Source: Bradyrhizobium sp. CSS354 | Lineage (GTDB): Bacteria > Pseudomonadota > Alphaproteobacteria > Rhizobiales > Xanthobacteraceae | Direction: 5' to 3' | DNA length: 64,000 bases | NCBI RefSeq assembly: GCF_029051725.1 | Contig: NZ_JAACFU010000007.1 | Span: 247,501 to 311,500 of the forward strand | Shown: positions 43,784 through 51,064 of the stretch, piece by piece | How the letters are laid out: each line of letters begins with the position of its first letter | How positions within the stretch are numbered: the stretch's first letter is position 1 | Position numbers and translations under genes: made by a program | Notes under the pieces: generated by a model | Databases searched by the model: none | Seen by the model: only the letters and a program-made list of their open reading frames with translations | Told to the model about the DNA's origin: nothing

Positions 43784-44802
43784 TGAAAGAGTTTACGCCG
43801 CCCGCCGATTCCGCCTCGATCGTCTCCGTCACCGAGCGCGTCAAACCGCTCGCGCTCGGCATGGTCGTGACCTCCGTGCATTTCCTTGGCAGCCGCGCCG
43901 CCTTCGTCGGCGGCGAGGAGAATGTCGCGTTCGTGGATGGCCAGGGCGAGATCAGCAAGGTCGCCGTGCACAGCGGCGGCATTCTGTCGGCGGCCTCGGA
44001 CGGCAAGCGCCTCGTGATGGGCGGGGACGATGGAAAAGTCGTGTCGCTCGACGCCAAGGGCGAAGTGACGCTGCTTGCGACTGACCCGAAGCGGCGTTGG
44101 ATCGATGCGGTGGCGCTGCATCCGGATGGGGCCTACGCCTGGTCGGCCGGCAAGACCGCCTTCTTCAAGAGCGGCAAGAGCGAGGAGAAGTCGCTCGAGG
44201 TGCCCTCGACCGTCGGCGGCCTCGCGTTTGCGCCGAAGGGGCAGCGTCTCGCGATCGCCCATTACAACGGCGCGACGCTGTGGTTTCCCAACATGGCGGG
44301 ATCGGCCGAATTCCTGCCTTGGGCCGGCTCGCATCTTGGCGTCACCTTCAGCCCGGACAACAAATTCCTGGTCACCACGATGCACGAGTCCGCGCTGCAC
44401 GGCTGGCGGCTTGCCGACAACAGGCACATGCGCATGACCGGCTATCCCGGCCGCGTCCGCTCGATGTCGTGGAGCGCGGGCGGCAAGGCGCTGGCGACCT
44501 CGGGCGCCGACACCGTGATCCTGTGGCCGTTCGCCAGCAAGGACGGCCCGATGGGCAAGGAGCCCGCGATGCTCGCGCCGCTCCAGGCACGCGTGTCGGT
44601 CGTTGCCTGCCATCCCAGGAACGACATCTTCGCCGCCGGCTATAGCGACGGCACCGTGCTGATGGTGCGTCTGGAGGACGGTGCCGAGATCCTTGTCCGC
44701 CGCAATGGCACGCCGCCGGTGGCCGCGCTCGCCTGGAACGCCAAGGGGACGCTGCTGGCGTTCGCCGACGAAAATGGGGACGGCGGCCTGCTGGAGCTTT
44801 AA
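43783..44802 (+). CDS. WD40-repeat protein coupled to the CobW GTPase
   Basis: 339 residues from ATG 43783, which overlaps the CobW stop by one base; a GTG three bases earlier is also possible. Six to seven beta-propeller blades are visible, with repeats such as VALHPDGAYAW, GLAFAPKGQRLAI, GVTFSPDNKFLV and MSWSAGGKALAT, ending AWNAKGTLLAFADENG. There is no signal peptide, so it should be cytosolic, in contrast to the periplasmic AztD propeller. It probably acts as a protein-interaction platform for the GTPase, an inference from translational coupling. Confidence 0.88.
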   Translation: MKEFTPPADSASIVSVTERVKPLALGMVVTSVHFLGSRAAFVGGEENVAFVDGQGEISKVAVHSGGILSAASDGKRLVMGGDDGKVVSLDAKGEVTLLATDPKRRWIDAVALHPDGAYAWSAGKTAFFKSGKSEEKSLEVPSTVGGLAFAPKGQRLAIAHYNGATLWFPNMAGSAEFLPWAGSHLGVTFSPDNKFLVTTMHESALHGWRLADNRHMRMTGYPGRVRSMSWSAGGKALATSGADTVILWPFASKDGPMGKEPAMLAPLQARVSVVACHPRNDIFAAGYSDGTVLMVRLEDGAEILVRRNGTPPVAALAWNAKGTLLAFADENGDGGLLEL

Positions 44803-44832
44803 TCTGTCATCGTTCCGACCGTAGATGGGGCC

Positions 44833-45549
44833 ATGCGGTTTCTGACGACCTTCCAGATCGCTGATTTTGCGGACACGCTGGTCAGCCTTTTCACGGCCTT
44901 CGTGCTGGGCACGCTGATCGGCGCCGAGCGGCAATATCGTCAGCGCACCGCGGGCCTGCGTACCAACGTGCTGGTCGCGGTCGGCGCCGCTGCTTTCGTC
45001 GATCTCGCCATGCACCTGGCCGGCGCCGACGGCGCGGTGCGGGTGATCTCCTACGTCGTCTCGGGCATCGGCTTTCTCGGCGCCGGCGTCATCATGAAGC
45101 AGGGCATGGACGTGCGCGGGCTCAATACCGCGGCGACGCTGTGGGCTTCGGCCGCGGTCGGCTCCTGCGCCGGCGCAGACATGGTCGCACAGGCCGCGGC
45201 GCTGACGGTGTTCGTGATTGCCGGCAACACCATGCTGCGGCCGTTGGTCAACGCCATAAACCGCATTCCGCTGAACGAGAAGACCTCCGAGGCGACCTAT
45301 TACTTCAAGCTCGCGGTCGCACCGGACGCCTTGCCCGACATGCGTGACCGGCTCGTCGAGAAGCTTGAGAGCGCAAAATATCTGGTGGCCGATATCGAAA
45401 TGGTCGAAACCGGGGACGATCTGATCGAGATCGTGGCAAAGCTGGTCGCGACCGCCGTCGATCCGAACGAGTTGAATGCAGTGGCGACCGATCTCCAGCA
45501 TCTGCCCGGCGTCCGCCACGCCACCTGGGAAGTCAGCACCACGGATTGA
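44833..45549 (+). CDS. MgtC/SapB family membrane protein
   Basis: 238 residues. N-terminal half with four to five membrane helices and the MgtC signature (GTLIGAERQYRQRTAGLRTN, then GIGFLGAGVIMKQG). The C-terminal half is a soluble ACT-like domain (residues 155-235). MgtC proteins act in survival at low Mg2+ and acid stress, by inhibiting F-type ATPase in some species. It begins 30 bp after the WD40 gene and may be read through from it. Confidence 0.88.
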   Translation: MRFLTTFQIADFADTLVSLFTAFVLGTLIGAERQYRQRTAGLRTNVLVAVGAAAFVDLAMHLAGADGAVRVISYVVSGIGFLGAGVIMKQGMDVRGLNTAATLWASAAVGSCAGADMVAQAAALTVFVIAGNTMLRPLVNAINRIPLNEKTSEATYYFKLAVAPDALPDMRDRLVEKLESAKYLVADIEMVETGDDLIEIVAKLVATAVDPNELNAVATDLQHLPGVRHATWEVSTTD

Positions 45550-45650
45550 GCGTGGCGATTGGGCGCGCAGCCGTTGAGTTCCGGCCGGCACGGGCAGGGA
45601 ACCGCAGACCGGCGATTTCGTTGATCCCACGGATAAAGGCGGTGATCGAC

Positions 45651-45986
45651 ATGCCCGGCCAATATGACAAGCGCAGACTGAAGCTCGACCTGATGGTTGC
45701 CTGCTCGCTGTTCGCAGCCGGCGTCGTGGTGTCAGGCCTGTCGCTGGCGCAAATCCGAGCCCAGAGCCGGGTGGATTTGGCCCAGGCGACGCAGCCGCTC
45801 CAAGGCACGCCGTCCGACGATCAGAACAAGCCTGCCGAAGCCAAGCCCGGCGGCGACCGGCCGACCACGCCGGCCCCAGAGCCGGCGCGGCCCGATCCGC
45901 AGACGCAAGGCGCCGCCGGCGCGGCAAAACCAGCATTGCCGCCAGCGCCAGCCGAGAAGATCGCGCCGCCGATCGAGAGGAAGTAG
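45651..45986 (+). CDS. Membrane-anchored Pro-rich hypothetical protein
   Basis: 111 residues from ATG 45651 (AAGGCGG upstream; an open frame reaches back to 45546). One N-terminal membrane helix (LDLMVACSLFAAGVVVSGLSLAQ) is followed by a Gln/Pro/Ala-rich periplasmic tail of low complexity with repeated PAP and KP motifs. No domain is recognised. The tail resembles spacers that reach across the periplasm, but no partner is known. Confidence 0.6.
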   Translation: MPGQYDKRRLKLDLMVACSLFAAGVVVSGLSLAQIRAQSRVDLAQATQPLQGTPSDDQNKPAEAKPGGDRPTTPAPEPARPDPQTQGAAGAAKPALPPAPAEKIAPPIERK

Positions 45987-45993
45987 GTTCCCT

Positions 45994-46096
45994 GTCATTC
46001 CGGGGCGCGCGTAGCGCGAGCCGGAATCCATTTGTCAGCGGATTCTGGCGCCTGATGGATTCCGGGCTCGCACCAAGTGGCGCGCCCCGGAATGAC
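45994..46096. repeat. Palindromic intergenic repeat, family E copy 2
   Basis: GTCATTCCGGGGCGCGCG at the left and CGCGCCCCGGAATGAC at the right form an outer stem. The interior holds GAGCCGGAATCCA and TGGATTCCGGGCTC as an inner stem. Same outer ends as the element at 38509-38604. Confidence 0.8.
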
Positions 46097-46120
46097 GAGC
46101 GGAGAGTTGGGTGACGGCTC

Positions 46121-47563
46121 TCACCGTACCAGAACGTTCCGGAACTGCCAGGGATCGCTGGTATCGATGTCCTCCGGAAATAGTCCCGGACGATCCGTCA
46201 GCGGCGTCCAGTCGGTGTAAAAACCCTTCACCGGGCCGAGATAGGGCAGCTGAATCTCCAGCAGGCGATCGAAATCCATCTCGTCGGCTTCGACGATGCC
46301 TTCGTTCGGGTTTTCCAGCGCCCACACCATGCCGCCGAGCACGGCGGAGGTCACCTGCAGGCCGGTGGCGTTCTGATAGGGCGCGAGCTTGCGGGTCTCT
46401 TCGATGGAGAGCTGCGAGCCGTACCAGTAGGCATTGTTGTCATGGCCGAACAGCAGCACGCCGAGTTCGTCGATGCCGTCGACGATCTCGTTCTCGTCAA
46501 GGATGTGATGCTTCTCCTGCATCTTCGCGGCGCGGCCGAACATTTCGTGCAGTGACAGCACGGCATCATCAGCCGGATGATAGGCATAGTGGCAGGTCGG
46601 CCGGTAGACCGCGGTGCCCGATGCATCGCGCACCGTGAAGTAATCGGCGATCGAGATCGACTCGTTGTGGGTGACGAGGAAGCCATACTGCGCGCCGCGC
46701 GTCGGGCACCAGGTGCGCACGCGGGTATTGGCGCCGGGCTGCATCAGATAGATGGCAGCGCCGCACCCGGATTCGTGGGTGCGCGCATTCTCGGGCATCC
46801 ATTTTTCGTGGGTGCCCCAGCCGAGCTCGGAGGGCTGCACGCCTTCCGACAGGAAACCTTCCACCGACCAGGTGTTGACGAAGACATCCGGCTCTTTCGG
46901 CTTCTTGGAGCGCTGGGTGTCGCGTTCAGCGATGTGGATGCCCTTGATGCCGGCCTGTCGCATCAAGTCCGCCCATTCGGCTTTGGTCTTCGGCTTGGGG
47001 GCATTGAGCTTCAGGTCGGCGGCGACGTTGAGCAGCGCCTGCTTGACGAAAAACGAGACCATGCCGGGATTGGCGCCGCAGCAGGAGACGGCCGTCGTCG
47101 AGCCCGCGGGGCGCGCCTTCTTGGCGGCCAGCGTCGCTTCGCGAAGGGCGTAGTTGGAGCGGGCTTCCGGACCCTTCGACGAATCGAAATAGAAGCCGAG
47201 CCAGGGCTCGTTGACGGTGTCGATATAGAGAGCGCCGAGCTCGTTGCAGAGCTCCATGATGTCGGTGGAGCCGGTGTCGACCGAGAGATTGACGCAAAAG
47301 CCCTGGCCGCCGCCTTCGGTGAGCAGCGGGGTCAGCAGCTCCCGATAATTGTCCCTGGTCACTGCCTTCTGGATGAAGCGCACATTGTGCTTCTCGCAAT
47401 GCGCCTTGCGACCCTCGTCCTTGGGATCGATCACGGTGACGCGCGACTTGTCGTAGTCGAGATGCCGCTCGATCAGCGGCAACGTGCCTTTGCCGATGGA
47501 GCCGAAGCCGACCATGACGATGGGACCGGTAATCTTCGCGTAGATCTGCGAGGCGGGGCTCAT
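46121..47563 (-). CDS. hss: Homospermidine synthase
   Basis: 480 residues, the usual size. NAD-binding Rossmann start IVMVGFGSIGKGTLPL, then the IDTVNEPWLGFYFD and SCCGANPGMVSFFVKQAL blocks. Together these match bacterial homospermidine synthases, which join two putrescines, or putrescine and spermidine, with NAD as a transient hydride carrier. The ATG 47563 start precedes the family core. It lies 45 bp downstream of the RidA gene on the same strand, and ornithine decarboxylase, the source of putrescine, is about 1.3 kb further upstream. Confidence 0.95.
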   Translation of the reverse strand: MSPASQIYAKITGPIVMVGFGSIGKGTLPLIERHLDYDKSRVTVIDPKDEGRKAHCEKHNVRFIQKAVTRDNYRELLTPLLTEGGGQGFCVNLSVDTGSTDIMELCNELGALYIDTVNEPWLGFYFDSSKGPEARSNYALREATLAAKKARPAGSTTAVSCCGANPGMVSFFVKQALLNVAADLKLNAPKPKTKAEWADLMRQAGIKGIHIAERDTQRSKKPKEPDVFVNTWSVEGFLSEGVQPSELGWGTHEKWMPENARTHESGCGAAIYLMQPGANTRVRTWCPTRGAQYGFLVTHNESISIADYFTVRDASGTAVYRPTCHYAYHPADDAVLSLHEMFGRAAKMQEKHHILDENEIVDGIDELGVLLFGHDNNAYWYGSQLSIEETRKLAPYQNATGLQVTSAVLGGMVWALENPNEGIVEADEMDFDRLLEIQLPYLGPVKGFYTDWTPLTDRPGLFPEDIDTSDPWQFRNVLVR

Positions 47564-47608
47564 GGGATGGTTTCTCCGGAACGTGCTGGCGGGCAAAGGG
47601 TGGGTGGA

Positions 47609-47998
47609 TCAGGCGCTGCGGCGCTTGGCGGTGACTTCGATCTCGACCTTCATCTCGGGCTTGGCGAGGGCGCTGACGACCAGCAAGGTCGCGGCCGGCC
47701 TGATGTCGCCGAGAACCTCGCCGCAGACGGCGAAATGGGCATCGATGGTGCTGGCGTCGGTGACGTAGTAGGTCGCACGGGCGATGTCGGCCATCTCGAA
47801 GCCGCCCTCCTTCAGGGCAGCTTCGATGGTCTTGAAGCAGTTGCGTGACTGGCTCGTGACATCGGCCGGCATCGTCATCGTGGTGTAGTCGTAGCCGGTG
47901 GTGCCCGCGACGAAGGCGAACTCGCCGTCGATCACGGCGCGGCTGTAGCCGGCGGTCTTCTCGAACGGGGAGCCGGTGGAAATCAGGCGGCGGGACAT
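47609..47998 (-). CDS. RidA/YjgF/YER057c/UK114 family protein
   Basis: 129 residues, single chorismate-mutase-like domain: SPFEKTAGYSRAVIDGEFAFVAGTTG and the ending PEMKVEIEVTA. RidA members deaminate reactive enamine/imine intermediates from PLP enzymes. Its place between the polyamine genes makes cleanup of a putrescine or iminium by-product a reasonable guess. The canonical Arg used for catalysis (usually in IRATVY) appears here as ARATYYV, conserved. Confidence 0.88.
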   Translation of the reverse strand: MSRRLISTGSPFEKTAGYSRAVIDGEFAFVAGTTGYDYTTMTMPADVTSQSRNCFKTIEAALKEGGFEMADIARATYYVTDASTIDAHFAVCGEVLGDIRPAATLLVVSALAKPEMKVEIEVTAKRRSA

Positions 47999-48143
47999 GG
48001 TCGTGGCCTCGACTGAAGAGGAATTTCGTGGGGTTTACGGGCAATTTGCCGGCCTGCGCAACCCCAAAGGAATGGAGCTTAACGCAGGCCCAGCCGGGCG
48101 TTGCCGCTTAACGCGGCTCGGTCGTCGCCATCATGGCGATCTC

Positions 48144-48731
48144 TTACGCCGCGTGCGCCTGGAGGGCGCGAACTACCCTCCGTTTGGGCAAGGCTGCGCC
48201 GGTCGGGACAATCATCCCGGCGGCGTCATCCAGTGCGCCGGCATGGAATTCGATCGCCAGCAGGCGGTCGCGCTCGAACGGGCCGGGCAGCGACAGCTCG
48301 CCGGTCTTCTCAGGCGAGAAGCCGAAGCGGGCGTAATAAGGGGCATCGCCGAGCAGGATCACGGCGGCATGCCCGCGCGCCCGGGCGGCAGCCAGCGCTT
48401 GTTGCATCAGCGCGGCGCCGATCCCGAGCTCGCGGCAGGCAGGGTCCACCGCCAGCGGTCCGAGGACCAGAGCGGGCCTGCCTCCGGCGCTGACGTGCCA
48501 CAGCCGCACGGTTCCCACGAGCTTCCCCTCGCGCATCGCGGCCAGCGCAAGGCCGGCGGCGGGTGCGCGTCCGTCGCGCAGGCGCTGACAGGTGCGGCCA
48601 TGGCGGTTCTCGCCAAAGGACGCATCGAGCAGCGCTTCACGCATCGCAACGTCGCCAGCACGCTCCGCACGGATCGCGAACGGAGCGGCTTTCGAGGTGG
48701 GTTCAACCTGTGTCTTCCGAAGAGCAGTCAT
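48144..48731 (-). CDS. GNAT family N-acetyltransferase
   Basis: 195 residues, YhbS-like. The acetyl-CoA loop is in RELGIGAALMQQALAAARARG, with the PYYARFGFSPEK beta bulge afterwards. N-terminal residues FAIRAERAGDVAMREALLDASFG are typical. It sits 132 bp downstream of ornithine decarboxylase, in the same orientation as the polyamine genes. Acetylation of a polyamine is possible; the family also modifies proteins and antibiotics. Confidence 0.82.
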   Translation of the reverse strand: MTALRKTQVEPTSKAAPFAIRAERAGDVAMREALLDASFGENRHGRTCQRLRDGRAPAAGLALAAMREGKLVGTVRLWHVSAGGRPALVLGPLAVDPACRELGIGAALMQQALAAARARGHAAVILLGDAPYYARFGFSPEKTGELSLPGPFERDRLLAIEFHAGALDDAAGMIVPTGAALPKRRVVRALQAHAA

Positions 48732-48811
48732 GGCGCGTCAGTCCCCGCTTGAAACCGACGTGCGCAAAGCACGCCGGTCCAAGGCGTCGTCAGAAATCGA
48801 AATGTCAGGGA

Positions 48812-48833
48812 GGGAGCCGGCAAGCCGGCTCCC
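48812..48833 (-). terminator. Hairpin downstream of ornithine decarboxylase
   Basis: GGGAGCCGGC pairs with GCCGGCTCCC around AA. No U run on the minus strand, so a weak or protein-assisted terminator at best. Confidence 0.45.
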
Positions 48834-48863
48834 GGGTTCGTCAGGCCTCGGAAAGAGAGGCGA

Positions 48864-50006
48864 TCAGATGTGGTAGGTCTTCAGCGGCGGGATGCCGTTG
48901 AACGCCACCGCCGAGTAGGTCGACGTATAGGCCCCGGTGCCTTCGATCAGCAGCTTGTCGCCGATCTCGAGCGTCACCGGAAGCGGATACGGGTTCTTCT
49001 CGTACAGCACGTCGGCGCTGTCGCAGGTTGGCCCAGCGAGCACGCACGGCGTCATGTCCGCACCGTCATGCGGGGTGCGGATGGCGTAGCGAATCGACTC
49101 GTCCATGGTCTCGGCGAGACCGCCGAACTTGCCGATGTCCAGATAGACCCAGCGCACCTCGTCCTCGTCGCTCTTCTTCGAGATGAGCACGACCTCGGAC
49201 TCGATGATGCCGGCATTGCCCACCATGCCGCGGCCCGGCTCGATGATGGTCTCCGGAATCTGGTTGCCGAAGTGCTTGCGCAGCGCGCGGAAGATCGAGC
49301 GCCCGTAGGTCACCACCGGCGGCACGTCCTTCAGGTACTTGGTCGGGAAACCGCCGCCCATGTTGACCATGGTCAGGTTGATGCCGCGCTCGGCGCAGTC
49401 GCGGAACACCTGCGAGGCCATCGCCAGCGCACGGTCCCACGCCTTCACCTTGCGCTGCTGCGAGCCGACATGGAAGGAGATGCCGCACGGCTCCAGGCCC
49501 AGACGCTTGGCAACGTCGAGCACGTCGACGGCCATCTCCGGATCGCAGCCGAACTTGCGCGACAGCGGCCATTCGGCGCCGGCGCAGTCATAGAGGATGC
49601 GGCAGAACACCTTTGCGCCGGGCGCGGCACGGGCGACCTTCTCGACTTCGGCGGCGCAATCGACCGCGAACAGCCGAATGCCGAGCGCGAAGGCGCGCGC
49701 GATGTCGCGCTCCTTCTTGATCGTGTTGCCGAAGGAGATGCGGTCGGGCGTCGCACCGGCGGCCAGCGCCATCTCGATCTCGGCAACCGTCGCGGTGTCG
49801 AAGCAGGAGCCCATGGAGGCGAGCAAAGCCAGCACTTCCGGCGCCGGGTTCGCCTTGACGGCATAGAACACGCGGCTGTCGGGCAGCGCCTTGGCAAAGG
49901 TCTGGTAATTGTCGCGCACGACTTCGAGGTCGACGACGAGGCACGGCTCGGTGTCGAGGCCCTCGCTGCGGCGGTTGCGCAGGAATTCCTGGATACGGTC
50001 AGTCAT
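48864..50006 (-). CDS. Ornithine decarboxylase, type III (PLP-dependent, alanine-racemase fold)
   Basis: 380 residues. The Schiff-base Lys is K51 in FYAVKANPAPEVL, with the Gly-rich phosphate loop MGGGFP and the late IEPGRGMVG. C328 in TCDSAD is the conserved active-site Cys of this fold. Makes putrescine from ornithine; members may also accept lysine. The gene has an exceptionally long leader (about 500 nt from a good promoter), consistent with the speF-type RNA element. Confidence 0.93.
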   Translation of the reverse strand: MTDRIQEFLRNRRSEGLDTEPCLVVDLEVVRDNYQTFAKALPDSRVFYAVKANPAPEVLALLASMGSCFDTATVAEIEMALAAGATPDRISFGNTIKKERDIARAFALGIRLFAVDCAAEVEKVARAAPGAKVFCRILYDCAGAEWPLSRKFGCDPEMAVDVLDVAKRLGLEPCGISFHVGSQQRKVKAWDRALAMASQVFRDCAERGINLTMVNMGGGFPTKYLKDVPPVVTYGRSIFRALRKHFGNQIPETIIEPGRGMVGNAGIIESEVVLISKKSDEDEVRWVYLDIGKFGGLAETMDESIRYAIRTPHDGADMTPCVLAGPTCDSADVLYEKNPYPLPVTLEIGDKLLIEGTGAYTSTYSAVAFNGIPPLKTYHI

Positions 50007-50515
50007 AGCACTCTCCCAAACGGCCCAGCGACGGGGATCCGTTCAAAAAATGACGTCGGATAAGAGCGCTCCGGCCAGATCGCGCGATGGAGGCGCGACG
50101 AGCCAAAGACTCAGATCAGACAGTGCTGCCGTGGATTGGTTGGGAATGTTCCCGCCCGCACACCTGGCAATGAAGGACAAGCCTTTTCAGTAGCCCGCGC
50201 CGGCGTTGGACTGCCGGTAGAGACCAAAAAAGCCCGATCCGTCGTTGCTTTAAGTCGCGTCCCCCGTTGAGAGCGGGGTGCGCCGGTTCGCCTCCGGCTG
50301 CCAGTCACGGTTGCAAAGAGCAAAGTCACCTTCGACAAGGCATCCCTTTGAGAGAGATGCTGGACTCCGGGTTTGCTTTCGTCTTCCGGCTATGAGCCTT
50401 CCGACTTCCACACTTCCGAAGAGCCCCTCGGCTTCTTCACCCCTTGGCGGCTGTCCGGCCTCTTGTCCGGATACCTACCGACTGACACACGACCACAGGC
50501 ACGTGCGAAATTGGG
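50007..50515 (-). ncRNA. speF: Probable speF leader RNA (ornithine decarboxylase 5' UTR)
   Basis: About 509 bases from the predicted transcription start to the decarboxylase start codon contain no reading frame I can support. On the minus strand several stems can form, for example around CATCTCTCTCAAAGGGATG (50342-50360), the CCGGAGGCGAACCGG region (50284-50298), CCCCGCTCTCAACGGGG (50262-50278) and TCCGGACAAGAGGCCGGA. A conserved structured leader (speF motif) is known upstream of ornithine decarboxylase in alphaproteobacteria; identity here rests on position and length, not on a covariance search. Confidence 0.55.
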
Positions 50516-50522
50516 CAATCCG

Positions 50523-50551
50523 CACATAAGTGTTTTGACTCTGCTTCGCAA
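50523..50551 (-). promoter_or_regulatory. Predicted promoter of the ornithine decarboxylase leader
   Basis: On the minus strand TTGCGA (50551-50546), a 17-base spacer and TATGTG (50528-50523). This would start RNA near 50515. Confidence 0.5.
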
Positions 50552-50673
50552 GAGATTTTTTAGGCTGCGAACAGAATTGCCTAACATCTGCTTGCGCAGT
50601 GTTGCGCGAGCGACGCGGAAGATGAACGCGCGTTAAGTTTTCAGCGCGCGTGTCTCTCGCGCGCGTATACGCT

Positions 50674-50928
50674 TCAGCCGCGCTTCGTGAACGGCTCGAC
50701 GCGCTGAGCGGCGCGGATGAAGGCAGTCATCACGAGCACGCCGAGCGCAAACAGCGCGGCCTGAAGGATGTGCGTGCCCTGCTCGCCCAGCCCGAACAGG
50801 ATCGCGAGCGCCCAGCCGCCGGCAAACGCCGCGCCGAACACCTCGGCGCCGATCAGGATGGCGGCGCTGATGACGGTGATGACGCTCGGCCAGACGATCC
50901 GACGGGAAGACGAGGAGGTCGCGTTCAT
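50674..50928 (-). CDS. Small hypothetical membrane protein
   Basis: 84 residues from ATG 50928. Two membrane helices (VITVISAAILIGAEVFGAAFA and LFALGVLVMTAFI) joined by a short loop with GLGEQGTHI, and a positively charged C-terminus. No known domain. It is divergent from the M3 peptidase gene. Small integral proteins of this size are common in the genus and often unannotated. Confidence 0.68.
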   Translation of the reverse strand: MNATSSSSRRIVWPSVITVISAAILIGAEVFGAAFAGGWALAILFGLGEQGTHILQAALFALGVLVMTAFIRAAQRVEPFTKRG

Positions 50929-51064
50929 GATCTCAGGGGTCCTAGGCTTGAAGGGCCGCAATCTCCCCGAAAAGGCAGCCGGGAGCAAGGGCAAATGGCC
51001 CAAAAAAGCCCCATCGCGTGCTATAGCTGGCCGCAACAATCGAGCCACAAATCCGGGACTTGTA

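Noticed and set aside
43783..44802. WD40 protein as AztD
   Set aside because: AztD is a periplasmic propeller; this protein has no signal peptide.
43630..45936. A 768-codon minus-strand open frame opposite the WD40 and MgtC genes
   Set aside because: Composition is Arg/His/Gly/Ala-rich as expected from complement of GC-rich coding DNA, and plus-strand genes have clear domains.
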